In this document: one piece after another, positions 33,101-45,170 of the stretch | How the letters are laid out: every line of letters starts with the position of its first letter | How positions within the stretch are numbered: position 1 is the first letter of the stretch | NCBI GenBank assembly: GCA_036023115.1 | Contig: JAYKKT010000090.1 | Location: 30,310,501 to 30,374,500 of the forward strand | Direction of reading: 5' to 3' | DNA: 64,000 nt | Source: Brasenia schreberi | Taxonomy: Eukaryota > Streptophyta > Magnoliopsida > Nymphaeales > Cabombaceae | Position numbers and translations under genes: made by a program | The notes under the pieces: model-generated | Seen by the model: the letters and a program-made list of their open reading frames with translations, nothing else | Told to the model about the DNA's origin: nothing | Databases searched by the model: none

Positions 33101-34048
33101 CGGAATTACCATCATTGCTGGGTCAACTGTTATTCCCCCAAAAATGCTGGAATACATGGCTGCATAAGAGTGCTTTCCCACTGTCTCCCATACTGATCTG
33201 AACTTTTGAAGCACCTGCTATTGATTTAAAGATAAAAAAATAACTTCGGTATACATTGGGAGCAAAAATACAGCTTCAGAGACAAAATTTTCACACTATT
33301 ACGAAACTCCAAGGTGAGCATGACGTGGATATCTACTTTTGCTTGAAGAAGAGATTTATTGCATGTCATTGGACTCCATGTTATGTGAACAACAACCCCT
33401 TTCGTGTTAGTCAGCATGCGTTTAGTGACTATAAGATTATGCTACGCTTGTTATGGTCGGCAGAGCAAGATGACAAGTAATTCCAAAAGAAACAAACTAA
33501 GCTGTTCATTGAGAATAGAAGTTATGCTGCCCCTCATCATAACCACCACCAACACCACCATCATCATGATTAGGTTAGTTTGGAGGAACCACCTTCAACA
33601 ATCAGGGACTACAAACTTTACCTCAGAAGTGGAGTAAACTGGAACACGAAGACCATCCTCGTCATTTCCGTTTGCCGATTTAAATTGATCTTCTGTACAA
33701 AAAGTTCAAATTCCAAAGAAGAAGAAAGAAAGATGGGTTAGGTTGTGGATTAGAGAATAAGGATTCAGGAACCTAACCCATGAGAGAATCGTGGGCACAT
33801 GAGGGAACTGGAGGAAGATAAGTTGGAAAAGTATCACCGCTGGATAGAGAAGTGCAAGCCTTCATAGTAAAAGCGCCTCGGAAGAATGAGCAGCGGCAAG
33901 AGAGCGAAGATCTCTTCTGGTGTAAAGAGGAGAGGCGGGGCTGGTCAAAGATGCGAAGAACAAAAGCAATACCAGCTCGCTGCTGTAGCCTGTAGGTAGC
34001 ATGGTGGTGGGAAAACGGTGGGCCTTCTTGTGCACGAAGAGAACCCAT
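30183..34048 (-). pseudogene. D-amino-acid transaminase / ADC lyase-like gene, reading frame disrupted
   Basis: Fold-type IV PLP enzyme related to Arabidopsis chloroplast D-amino-acid transaminase (At5g57850), also described as 4-amino-4-deoxychorismate lyase of folate synthesis. Exons fit in phase: 33778-34048 (Ser/Leu/His-rich, transit-like), 33622-33692, 33039-33214 (YAAMYSSIFGGI, PIDDHMVHRGHGVFDTAMI), 30412-31083 (RYWLSAGPGDF, EFATMKSVNYLPNA with the catalytic Lys, YVAEGPNVNVAFI, GGCTAKR) and 30183-30292 (RIPVPYM, stop at 30183-30185). Introns follow GT-AG; the third is 1.96 kb. Two lesions lie in the fourth exon: TAG at 31044-31046 (LYELDNHLDRL then stop) and a frameshift of +1 or -2 just after GDF at about 30900-30906. 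All else looks well preserved, so this is a young pseudogene, a damaged allele or a sequence error. Confidence 0.82.
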
Positions 34049-34149
34049 CGATTTTGACCAGAGGGAGAAAGACGCTTAATTAGCTTCAAGTCTGTCTGAT
34101 AATTCCCTCTCTTCTTTCTTTCAATATTCCCTTTTCCCCTTGTTTCCAT

Positions 34150-34740
34150 AAAAAAAAAGACCTTTCTGTTCTACGTGTTTGAACTGTGTTACCACACACA
34201 ACGCAAAGTTTGAACGATGTTGCGAATGTTGCAGTCCCGTCCAGTGCATTGTGGAGCGAAATGATGAAGAAAATAACATAGAGAAATCACATATTATCTT
34301 GTTTAAGCACGCAGGGCGTTAGCCACCTAACCTGGCTTCGGAGACCTCACTATAAAGAAAAAAGGAAAACTAATTAGATGTAAATAATCAGGTGAGGAAG
34401 AAGGAAAACTATCATCTTCTAAACAAAGTGAATACAAGATTGGAAGGACCGAAGGAGACGTTACTTACACTCGAAATTTTTGTTATGAAAAAGCATCGAT
34501 TTGTCCTTTTTTAAATGGAGTCCGAGGACTCGTACACATGCACCCCGAAATCGAATTCCGTCCAACCAGCTAGTGAGTCAGGGAACCCTGGCAGTTGACC
34601 TAGCGCTCATCCTACACGGCAAAAAAGGTTGGAGAATGTTATCAGATCGACCCAATATCGCATATGGTCGACGAGAGCCCCCCTTGATCAAATGATCTAG
34701 AAGCACCGGACGATGAGGGAAAGAAAACTATATATACTCT
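34150..34740. other. Intergenic, upstream of the transaminase-like gene
   Basis: Promoter side of the minus-strand gene. No clear TATA box or other element stands out and no other gene is seen. Confidence 0.35.
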
Positions 34741-34925
34741 AAAAGAAGATCAAGCTTTCCAAGAAGATAGACGAAGTTGAATGGCAATTCCTATCGAAGA
34801 AACTTTCCTTTTGTTTAGCTGAATCTCAAATTTTTTCTTTGTTTTCTTCTTCAACGAGGTAAGTATTCAACGAGCTGAACGCTTTGAAGCACACGTAAGT
34901 TTTCACGAGTTCAACTATAGTACTT
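34740..34925. repeat. Receptor-kinase unit 3' flank, unit A, first part
   Basis: It matches 57345-57560 and 47750-47885 (word order TCTTTGTTTTC, then CAACGAGCT, GCTTTGAAGCA and GAGTTCAACT...AGTACTT). It is interrupted at 34926 by the solo-LTR-like insertion and resumes at about 36983. Confidence 0.65.
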
Positions 34926-36982
34926 GTCACACTCGCTCGGGTCGTGACCACGACCCAGCCCGAGCCGATGCCACTTGACCGCTTCTTGCGCGGGCGTGAT
35001 GGTGAGCAGTAACCAAAATACAATACTAATTTAATGCAAACTCAAGAAATATCTAATTGAAATAAATATTCATATCAAAGTTCTAAACAACACGTCTAAA
35101 ATAGTGCGGGGCCTACCTAACAATAACCCCGAATAAAAGACTTTCTAAATCATTTGATACTTATCATACCATCTAAAATAAAAATGCAGCTCTATCAAAC
35201 TCCTACTCTGCTCCGTGTGCTTTCGAAGTGGTAGATTCAAGATGAGTTGTAAAACAATAGGGTGAGCTCCTATACATAGCTCAGTAGGGAGGTTAAACAT
35301 CTTTAAACAGAAAACATACTAAAAGCATGCATAGTTTCACAATCATTTCATAGCAAAGCATATTTACCTTGAAATCATGATCTCAAATTCATACGCACAC
35401 ACTCACACACGTACACATCATTAGTTTCGATAATTACAGCCCATACTTTGTCTGCCCTAAAGGCCACGGGAGTCGTCCGGCCTTCCCTAACGTGACCTCG
35501 GTAACCCCGTCCACGACGATAACCACGCCGACTCTCACGACAGAGTGCCCGAAAACACACCCTGTATTCGCCCCAAGCCGGATCGCCCGAGGGACCTCCA
35601 AGTCTCTAGAGACCCCACACAAATCACACAAGTACAACTCATATATTCACACATCATTACATTTCTAAAACCAATTACAGTTCATCACATTCACAAATCA
35701 TATCCAGATCCACGAATATCCAAAATCAAATTCATATCCACACAACATTTAAACAACATTTAAATACCATGTTCATACAACACATGCATATCAAAACATG
35801 CTCTTTATCAAACAATGTCATAAACATGCTCTATTCGAAAAGCATATCAAATAACCCATAATTGCGAATAACATTTCACAAACATCAATAAAACATTTAT
35901 CAATCATGCACATTTAAATCTATCTAAAACAGTAAAATCACTTCTAGTATGGTTCTGTAAAAGAATGCATAACCCCCTACCTGAAGGAGCGTTAAGATCC
36001 AGTCCCCAAGCTGCTGGGTCACTCTTATCACCACCAAATCCTTCAATTTTAATCTCTAAATAATTACAAATAATTGAAACATTAAAATTTATTTAACTAT
36101 AAGTCTAACGAAACAAACTGTATCTGAATCAGATCCCGAACCTTAATTTGCCGAGATCCAAATCGATACCCAGTTCCATATCCGATCCAAATGAGTGACA
36201 CAATAGGTAGCTTGTGTCATTGTGGCAACAGAGAACCTTTAACTACTGACACGAGTCTTGTTTCTAACCTAAAAACGCATTTTAAGACACGACCCAAACT
36301 TGACCCATTTCCGATACAGAACCTGTTTCTTAACATGCGATATGAACACACGACACGAATCAGTGTCGGTTCATGACATTTCAGATACGACACATCGTGT
36401 TCATCACGACACGACACGGAAACGAGGGACACGCCCAAAAGGACCGATTTCCTTCTTTTTTTTTTTCGGCATCGATTTCATTGGTTTTTGGCGATGATTA
36501 AGGCTGACGATGGTACTCAATCGATCGCTTGCCTTCTTCTTCCAACCTAATCCATCAATGGTCGCTGGCGATGTCATTCTTGCCAAAAATTTCATAACTC
36601 GGATTTGAGAAAATTTTCATGAATCTACGCTTACTTTGAGCCGATTTTCGCGTAATAAGGCTTGTTTTCAAAGGTTTAGCTTGAAACAAACAAAAGCCCT
36701 ATGATCTAACTCAGTTTTTGCAACTAAAAAGAAATTTGACAAAAAAAAATGAGACTTTTCTTACCGGATTCCGGCCGCTCTTCACGTTTTCCGACTTGCT
36801 CGTGTGACTGCTCCCGAATCTCCTCCCCTGCAGGTCGCCCCTGCTCTGCCTTATATAGCCTGGCCAGGCTGGTAACCGGCCACTAATGGCTGTTACCATC
36901 CTTGGCCAGCCAAGGGAAACACGCACCACGCGTTGTGCAGTTACTGCACAGCCTGATCGTGTGTTACTGCACAACCGCTACA
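34926..36982 (-). mobile_element. Solo-LTR-like insertion, 2.06 kb
   Basis: The insertion is defined by an empty site: the paralogous flank at 47878-47900 reads straight through AGTACTTCAGTTAGC, whereas here AGTACTT is followed by 2.06 kb before ACTTCAGTTAGC resumes. ACTT is present on both sides, so the duplication is 4 bp, or 5 bp with one mismatch. Read on the minus strand it begins TGTAGCGG and ends GTGTGACA, has a TATATAAGG box about 130 bp in and a GC-rich block at 35450-35620. It has no coding sequence. These are features of a large LTR, probably Ty3/Gypsy. The middle (36200-36430) is rich in CACGACACG words and could be a nested repeat. Confidence 0.65.
36850..36858 (-). promoter_or_regulatory. 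TATA box of the solo LTR
   Basis: CTATATAAGG on the minus strand, followed by a GC-rich leader (CAGAGCAGGGGCGACC), in the position expected for an LTR promoter. Confidence 0.5.
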
Positions 36983-37728
36983 ACTTCAGTTAGCTTTGAT
37001 CTTCATAAGAGAACCGATCAAATGAAGAAACTTTCTTGATGATGCCGTACACTGTACTGAAACTCTGCTTCACTACAGTAGCTTGTTTTGCAGATAAGTT
37101 GTCGACTTAAGAATCCAAGCCGGTTGTGATCAACAAGCTTTCTTCCTAAATCCGGATTTGCGATGCATACCCCATCCAGTGATAGATCTTTGGGGGAGGG
37201 GAGCAACGTTTTACTGCCATGTCAATTGTTCTGCATAGGGTATCCTATTTTACTGTTTGCAACAGACCCTCCTATTATTTCGCACCGGCATCATGGTGTT
37301 ATTCTCGCAGCTCCCAATTGTCAAACACCAACGTTTTTTCATAGAAAAATAAGCCGTAGTTGTTGTTTCTTATGATGCACTTAATTAAACTTAAAATTGA
37401 ACAAGGCTCATCTTCTGTAGACAGACATCACAATCCTCCTCTCCATTTATGTCCCAAGGGTACAATAAACATTACAGTAGAAACTAGACTACAAGCAAGA
37501 ATCCCATGGAAGAACACCTGTGAGACATTTTCTGAGGTTTCACTCTCAAGGGTACAATAAACGTTACAGTAGAAACTAAACTACAAGCAAGAATCCCATG
37601 GAAGAACACCTGTAAAACCTTTTCTGAGGTTTCACAGCAAACATCAGTTTAAGTTTTATGAAGACGTGCCCTAATTTAGGGAACCGAACAAATGACTAGA
37701 CACTTGCCTAGCTCTAAACAAGCCTGGA
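36983..37728. repeat. Receptor-kinase unit 3' flank, unit A, second part
   Basis: It continues the conserved flank (AATGAAGAAACTTTCTTGATGATG, CAACAAGCTTTCTTCC) found at 47890-48080 and 57590-57850. The word CAAGGGTACAATAAAC begins at 37455 and again at 37547, a 92 bp direct tandem duplication (37455-37638). Confidence 0.65.
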
Positions 37729-38997
37729 TTACCTTGGAAGTGTATTAATTGATGTCATGTCAGCTTCATATAAATCGGTTGAAATCTCGGACGGTTGCGC
37801 TCCTTGCAACGATGAAACTTCAAACTTCACGGCCTCCCTAGTCACGATTCCTGTCATCCTGGGTCTCTTGCTTGAGTCCTCCTCAGTGGCAACCTTTGCA
37901 ATTTCAGCAACTTGCCATATGAAGTTGACATTGTAGTAAAACCTTTCAACTCAGGACCGATTATGCTTTCCATTTCCCCTTTCAAAAGCTTGGGCCTCAC
38001 CTACTGGGTGAGAAGAACGCAGCGTTCTTTTCCCTCTCTAATTACTGCAGGTTTTCCAGTTATGAGTTGGAAAAGAACTACACCGAAACTGTATACATCG
38101 CTGCTTTAGTGAGCATTTGAGTTTGTAGTACCTGTGAAAATTTTAACAAGAAATCAGGCAACTCATTAAACCGTTTTCAAACATGAATAAGTAATTCATA
38201 TTGGTATAAATATTGCACCGTTACGGCTGGGATTATGACAAGTTGACTAGCAACCAAATCACCAGAAATTGTTGGTCGTGATTCAATGCTTTTGACATTA
38301 AGTGCCACACTATTTGCACGATGGAGGACTTATTTAGTTTGAGCTCCCACTGCTGTTGTTGGTCCTATTTTTGCTATAAAGCTTCATTGAATCTTTGAAG
38401 CATGCGCTCATACGATCCCAGTCTAAGGGCATCAGTGTTTTTGCGAGTTTCGTGAGTGTGTTGAAAACTAGAACTTATCTAGTTCTTATATGTATGTAGA
38501 ATGACTATTATTTACAGAATGCAAGCATATTTGTTATTCTGACATTCTTAATCTAAATTTATGAAGTTTGATGAATAAATTAATTCGCACCATTGATATA
38601 ACTTGGGTCGGAGAATTATAGAGAGCTCATACTCGGGATCCATGTAACCTGCTATGCCTGCAACTTTTGTTTCCTCGTAATACGTAAAGTCATCAGGATT
38701 TCGTTTTTTAGACAGCCCAAATTCTGCTACTTTTGCTTCAAGAATTTCATCTAAAAGAATATTTGCTGGTTTAACATCCCCGTGAACGATTGCAGGTTTG
38801 CAATCATCATGCAGATATTCCAGACCTGCAACCGGAAACGATCTTCGTGGAAATTAGTTAAGAGAGATAATTCCATGTTAATACAGCTCTTATCCAAACA
38901 AACTTCAGGCTTCCGAACCTTGTGCAGCACCTAGTGCTATTTGAAGTTGTCTTTGCCAGGTCACAGCTCCATTTGTTTGTGCTCTCCCTGAAAAAAG
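37729..38997 (-). pseudogene. Receptor-like kinase pseudogene A
   Basis: Three 3' exons of a receptor kinase remain: 38919-38997 ([16 protein letters not shown]), 38633-38825 (catalytic and activation loops) and 37729-38131 (C-lobe, stop at 37729-37731). The catalytic loop reads [11 protein letters not shown] instead of HRD, and the metal-binding motif reads EFG instead of DFG. The last exon has single-base deletions near 38095-38125 and 37928, and a TAG in place of the conserved Trp codon near 38005. The N-lobe, membrane and extracellular exons are absent. It belongs to the same family as unit D at 58172-64000. Confidence 0.85.
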
Positions 38998-39227
38998 TGT
39001 TATCAGCTTAGACAATTGCATTGTCGAGAAATCCTTCTGCGACAGTGAAAATTAATTTGGAAGATTCATGTTAGTGTTTCACCAAGATATTAATATCGGC
39101 AAAGCAAAAATTATCGTCGAATGATCTCTATAGTATCTGATCATGTGCGAAGCAAGAATCTTCAGTACTCCTTGACAGTATGACCACGGCAAGACAAATT
39201 TTGGGCTCATAGGTTGCATGAATAGGG

Positions 39228-39560
39228 TTAAACATGGTGTGATAGCTGGCTCTGATCAATCCTTTTAAGCCAAAACGCCGGTGATTGCTGCCGATGTTTG
39301 ATCCAAAGGAGGGAAGGGACAGAGTTCAACCCGACCGAACCTTTTTTCTGTTCCAACGGGCTCAAAATCGATCGAAAATGAAGAAAGGGCAATTCACAAC
39401 CGGTTTCTTCCCATTCTCCGTTTCTTCTTGTGATTCCGGCTAGAACCGCCACCACTTGCGGCCGTTCTCGAGGGCAAAATGACCGTCTTTTAGTGGGCGG
39501 AACATATGACTTCCCTTGTCCAGTTTAAAAACGGCTTACTTGGGCTATGTCGTGTCAGAG
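39228..39560 (-). repeat. Conserved intron segment of the receptor-kinase units, copy A
   Basis: It is shared with 42830-43180 and 59650-59945. In the minus orientation it has a semi-open frame with IDFEPVGTEK-like wording and a purine-rich CGGTTTCTTCCC block on the plus strand. In unit D it lies in the intron between the N-lobe exon and the exon with [12 protein letters not shown]. It may be an old transposon inserted before the units duplicated. Confidence 0.6.
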
Positions 39561-39699
39561 AGTCGGACACCAACCTCCAAACATGGATGGCGATGGGATG
39601 TGCACCGTGGAGTGGGTTTTCACTCCATCCTTGTCGAATTGCACACTTCCTCAATCCTGGTACAATATTGTCTTTTATATCTACTTAAAGTTTTGATTT

Positions 39700-40060
39700 A
39701 TTTAAGAAGATCATCATTATCTATTAATCCAAATGATTATGAATCCATATCTACTAGATACATTCGTCATCATTCTCAAGGAAGCCATTCTTATTCTCTT
39801 CTAAGAATTCAACATCTATGTTTTCTATTAATTCATGATCCTTATGATAAAACCGATATCTTTAACACCTTTAAGATATACAATGAATACACATCTTAAG
39901 TACCTAATGTTTAGCTTATCCTAGATTGATTAAGAATTTTTAAATGTGTGATAAATCTCCACCTCCAGAGATTACCTAGGTTTGATTTTCTTCCAAACTA
40001 CATCTCATATGGTGTAGAGAATACAACCTTACACAATACTCTATTTAGTATATACACGAT
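39700..40060 (-). pseudogene. Copia pol fragment (integrase C-terminal region)
   Basis: The reverse complement follows the Copia element at about 21935-22240: GTAAGGTTGTATTCTC.ACACCATATGAGATGTAGTTTGG, then the CAACCTAGGT-like and ATATCGGTTTTATCA segments. It is fragmentary, with many stops and no LTR nearby. Confidence 0.65.
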
Positions 40061-41090
40061 TGTACTTACCGAGAAAGAGAAATTATAGAGAGAGAGGGAG
40101 AGAGATGATCGGAGAGACGATGCCTTATCTCATTTTTCGGTTCCTTTGTCGAGTTCTCCTTTCTCTTTACTTTTCTAGTTTGACGATTGTCTCAGGTCAC
40201 CTATGTTGGTAGCGTCTTACTATCTTCTAGTCTCTGGCCAACTATGCTGGTGATTTTCAACTGACTTCTAGTCTCAGGTCACATGAAACTCGATAGCTTC
40301 CAAATGTCTCTTTGATTGCTCATTTTTCTCGACATACTCTAACAGCTTGTGCGGTGGATCCGACTGTTTGTTTGTTCTTTTTTCGGTAACCACCAGAGTA
40401 TTTTTCTCTTTGTTTCCTTTTTCTGTTTTAAAATTTTTCTCTTTTAGCTTTGAACAGATTAGAGTCGGATTAACCTTGTTCTCTCATGATTTTTCTCTCT
40501 TCTTTTGTTTTACAAACACTAACAACATACCTTTTTGTAGATTCTTATCAATCCACCCTCATGTTACTGATGGATTGCTTTACCTTGTGTAGGATCCTCA
40601 TCGAAATCCTCATTTGTGCAACGAAGATTGGAAAGACCGAAGAATACTCGCTCAGTAAAAACAAAAAGAAGAAGAAAGGAAACATGATTATCTTCATAGA
40701 TATTACTAGAGAAGAATTTGTCTCTTTTTCTCACTTCTATCTTGTTTACTGTATTCGCTACATACAATATTTATATTGATTTTTTTTTATAAATTGGCTT
40801 CATCTTCTTTATTTTTCCTGTTCTAGGCTTTCTGTTACAAATCATTAATCTAATTTCTATCATCGTGTTTTTCATGGATTTACTGTCGAGGATGACCAAA
40901 CTCGGTGTTTGGCAGTGACCAACAAGCTTTTTTCCTAAATCTCCATCTATGACGAACTATGGGGAGGGGGAAATTTTTTACTGCCACGTAAATTTTTCTA
41001 AATAGTATCCTATTGTTTCCTTTTACTCTTGAAACAATCCAATCGAAAAATAAGCTTTAGCCATATGTTCTTCTTTCTTAGGCTGCACTT
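40061..41090. other. Intergenic between receptor-kinase units A and B
   Basis: No gene is seen. It holds a (GA)-rich run at about 40088-40108 and a repeated TCTAGTCTCNGGTCA / GTCTCAGGTCACC phrase (40190-40280). From about 40915 the conserved 3' flank of unit B begins (CAACAAGCTTTTTTCC). Confidence 0.4.
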
Positions 41091-42829
41091 AAATAAGCTT
41101 AAAATTGAACAAGGTTCATCTTCTATAGACACGCATCATATGTCTCAAGAGTACAATAAACATTACAGTATAAACTACATTACAAGCAAGAATACGATAT
41201 AGGACACCTGTAAAACCTTTTCTGAGGTTTCACATCATAAACCTGAGCTCAAGTGTTATGAACACGTCCCCTAATTTATGGAACAGAACAATTTAGTGGG
41301 CACTTGTCGAGTATAACACAAGCCTGGATTACCTTGGACGTGGATTGGTTGATTCTATGCCAGATGCATAAAAATCCCTTGAAGTCTCAGACGATTCTGC
41401 TCCTTGCAACGATGAAACTTCAAACTTCATGGCCTCCTTCAAAGAAGTCACAATTCCATTCATGTTGGGTCTCTTGATCGAGTCCTCAGTTGCAAGATTT
41501 GCAATTTCAGCAACTTCCCATATGGAGTTGATATTGTAGTAAAAGCCTTTCAACTCAGGATCCATTATGCTTTTCATGCCCCCTTTCAGAAGCTTCGGCC
41601 TGACCCATTGGGTGAGAAGAACGCTGCGTTCTTTTTCCTCTCTAATTACTGCCGGTTTTCCAGTTACGAGCTGGAAAAGAACTACACCGAAACTGTACAC
41701 ATCACTACCTTTAGTGAGAATTTGAGTCATGTAGTACCTGTGAAAATTTTAACATGCAAATCAGGTAACTCAGTAAATCTTTCTCAAACAAGAATAAGCA
41801 ATTCATATTGGTATTAGTATTTCATGGTTTCTGGGATTATGACCCAATCGAGTGGTAATCAAATCGTCAGAAATCCTTGTTAGTGATGCCATGCTTTTGA
41901 CATGAAGTGCCAGACTACTTGCATGATGGAGGACTTGCTTAGTTTTTGCTCCCACTGCGGCTGTTGGTCCTAGTTTTGCTACAAATCTTCATGAAGTCTT
42001 TGAAGTATGCGCTCATAGAATCCCAGTCCGAGGGTATAAGTGCCACGGTATATGCACATAGAATCGCTACTATTTACAGCAAGCAAGCATATCTGTTAAT
42101 CTAACATGCTTAATCTAAAGTATGACCTTATGTCAAGCAATCTAATATCCAAGGAAGGGTAGAAGTTTGATGAATAAATTCATTAGCACCATTGATATAA
42201 CTTGGGTTGGAGAATAATAGAGTCCATACTCGGGATCTATGTAACCTGCTGTGCCTGCAACTTTTGTTTCTTCGTAATACGTATAGTCATCAGGATTTCC
42301 TTTTCTAGACACACCAAAATCTGCTATTTTTGCTTCAAGAGTTACAACTAAAAGAATATTTGCTGGTTTAACATCCCTGTGAGCAATTGCAGGTTTGCAA
42401 CCAGCATGGAGGTATTCCAGACCTGCAGTTGAAAGCAATCCCCATCAAAATTAGCTTAGAGAGATAAATAAATGTTAATACAACTCTTATCCAAATAAAG
42501 TTCAGTCTTCCGAACCTGTTGCAGCACCTAGTGCTATTTGAAGTCGTCTTTTCCAGGTCACAGCTCCATTTGTTTGTGTTCTCTCTGAAAAAATAGTGTC
42601 ATCGGCTTAGACAATTGCATTGTCGAGAAATCTCTCTGTGACAGTGAAAATTAATTTGGAAGATTCATGGTAGTATTTCATTAAGATATTAATATCGGCA
42701 AAGCAAAAATTACCGTCGAATGATCTCTATAGCATGTGATCATGTGCGAAACAAGAATCTTCAGTATAACTTAACAATATGACCATGGCAAGAAAAATTT
42801 TGGGCTCATAGATTACATGAATAGGGTTA

Positions 42830-43180
42830 AACATGGTGTGATTCCTGGATCTGATCGGTGATTGCTGTCGATGTTTGATCCAAACGTGAGAAGGGACAGA
42901 GATCAACCCGAACGACCCTTTTTTGGCTTCCAACGGGCTCTAAATCGACCGAAAATGAAGAAATCCGGCGATCCACAACCGGTTTCTTCCCCTTCTCCGT
43001 TTCTTCTTGTGATTCCGGCTAGAACAGCCATCATTGGCGGCCGTTCTTGAGGGCAAAAATCCCGTCTTTTCAGTGAGGAACATACGACTTCCCTTGTCCG
43101 GTTGAAAGAACGGCTTACCTGGGCTGTCGTGTTCTGATTCGTGTCATGTCAGAGGGAGTCGGAGACCAACCTACAGGTAA
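42830..43180 (-). repeat. Conserved intron segment of the receptor-kinase units, copy B
   Basis: Same segment as 39228-39560 and 59650-59945, including GGTTTCTTCCCCTTCTCCG and TTGATCCAAACGTGAGAAGGG. It is followed at 43190-43260 by a block (GGTGGAGTGGGTTTTCACTCC) shared with unit A near 39610. Confidence 0.6.
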
Positions 43181-45119
43181 GGATGGTGATGGAGCGGGCC
43201 AAGGTGGAGTGGGTTTTCACTCCACCCGCACCCGCCCCGTCCTAAAATCTCCCTTCAACATCCCGTGTTGTCATGAAGTTGAGGTTGATATGTCATGCAA
43301 CTTCGGTTAATGTGTCTTATAGGCATTGACCCTACACTTCACCTTTTTGTTAAAACTCCGCCAGATTCCACTTCAACTTAATAAAAATATTTTGTTAAAA
43401 AAATAATATTATATATTTTACATAAAATATAATTCTTAACAATATTTTATATTATTAAACTAAAAATTGTTATATATATATATATATATACTCCAAGATA
43501 GACCGGAACATGTATTCATGAGGTGGGTCCACATTTTCATTCCTACTTACAGACGGCATGGTTCTGGTTCAGACCTGGATGCAGGTCTATATTAAGTAAG
43601 GTCCACATGTGCCTTGTTAAACGATGGATTCAAATTTATAAATGGATCAGACATGTTTAAGTGGAGCCAAATATTGTGATCTAAAGACCATATCTACATC
43701 CAACTCAATAAGCACTCTATTCTATTGTTACGTCATGCATGCCACCTTTTGGCAACACGAGCTTTTTGTACCTACTAATTTTCTATTGCCTTCTCAGGTG
43801 TGTGTATACGTACAGTGTGTCTGTGTGTATAGAGTGCGTGTTACCTGTCGGTAACCCATCAAGGGTTTAGCCGGCGATGATCCGCTGGCTTCCGGTGGGT
43901 TGCTACATACATCTGCAATTCGAGAGAACAAACAGTATGACAGTAATCTCTCATTAGCAACGTCTCGTTCGTAAATTCTAATAGTGAGATAAATTCGATA
44001 TATTTTAAGGCTTTAAAAAATTAATAGTTTATAACATTTACTATAATTATTTAATAAATATATTAAGTGTATTTTTATAAAAAATCCTAAATAGTGCAGG
44101 TTGGGTGGGTTCATTCCGGATTCTGAATCGACAGATCTGCGGGCAGGTCGATTCAGGCAACAAGCCTTTAAATTTTTGTGGGTTGGGTTCAAGTTGAGTG
44201 TAAACTCACCCTAACCCGTCTCATTTTCATTTGTATAGACCGGTATCGTTTTGAAAACCCATGTCAACTTGGTTTTGATCAGTTGGGCTCCAAATGATTA
44301 TGTTTACGTACTCTTAGATCTGAAAATCAATATATTTTTTAACAGAAGAAGATTTTGAACCCAAACTTAGCCCATGACTCTTTTATATGGGCGGCCAAAT
44401 ATTGTGTTCGACCCAAAGAGGGTCACATCTCTCACTCTCTCTCTCTCCATTGCAGATTTTTTATTTGTACATTTTTTTAAAATTTTAATTTTAACATACT
44501 TTTCTCCCTCTCCCATATAATTTTTGAGCAGCAAATTTGTATAATCCATTGCAACATGGCTATTGTGGTTAGGGGGTGTTGCACGAATCACAGGATAGTT
44601 AGTGTTATTGTTTAATGCCTAATAAAAACTAATATTTAGGTTTATTTGCTATTATCAGTATCAAATAACCGAATGTAATGGATTCCGACAAATACCTTTA
44701 AGATACAATAATGATCCTCAATTAGTATTGGACGAATGCAATAGAATCTTAGACAAACTAGTAAAGTAAAGATGATGATATTACAAATCTAATTAGTACT
44801 ACAATATATAACTCTTAATGTCTTAATATGATTACTAACTATATATAAGTTATAACTACTATCAAGCATTATTGTCATTTAAGTAAGTGTTTCTTAATCC
44901 CAAAATATGGCTGCTAAATGCTCACAAATTACCATCACTATATGTACTACTAATGAGTATAATTATTACTCAAGTACATTGCTACAATCATAACATTCAC
45001 CAAACATTTTTTGGTATTTTAAAAATCACCCAATAATTTCTTGGTTTATGATTGCTTAGTTGTAGAAAAAACTTCTTGTTCAAACTATAATTTGGAGGTT
45101 GAAACCATGCCGTCAAAAT

Positions 45120-45170
45120 CTCTCTCTCTCTCTCTCTCAATTATATATATATATATATATATAAAGAGAT
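45120..45170. repeat. (CT)n-(TA)n microsatellite
   Basis: A CT run followed by TATATA within the degenerate intron of unit B. The surrounding AACTATAATTTGGAGGTTGAAACC...GTCAAAATCTC phrase recurs at 45350-45395 and in unit D near 63035. Confidence 0.8.

Noticed and set aside
33404..33637. Plus-strand 77-residue frame
   Set aside because: It lies antisense across an intron and exon of the transaminase-like gene and has no family resemblance.
34926..36982. Protein-coding gene in the GC-rich block near 35450-35640
   Set aside because: The short frames have no domain, and the block lies within an LTR-like insertion.
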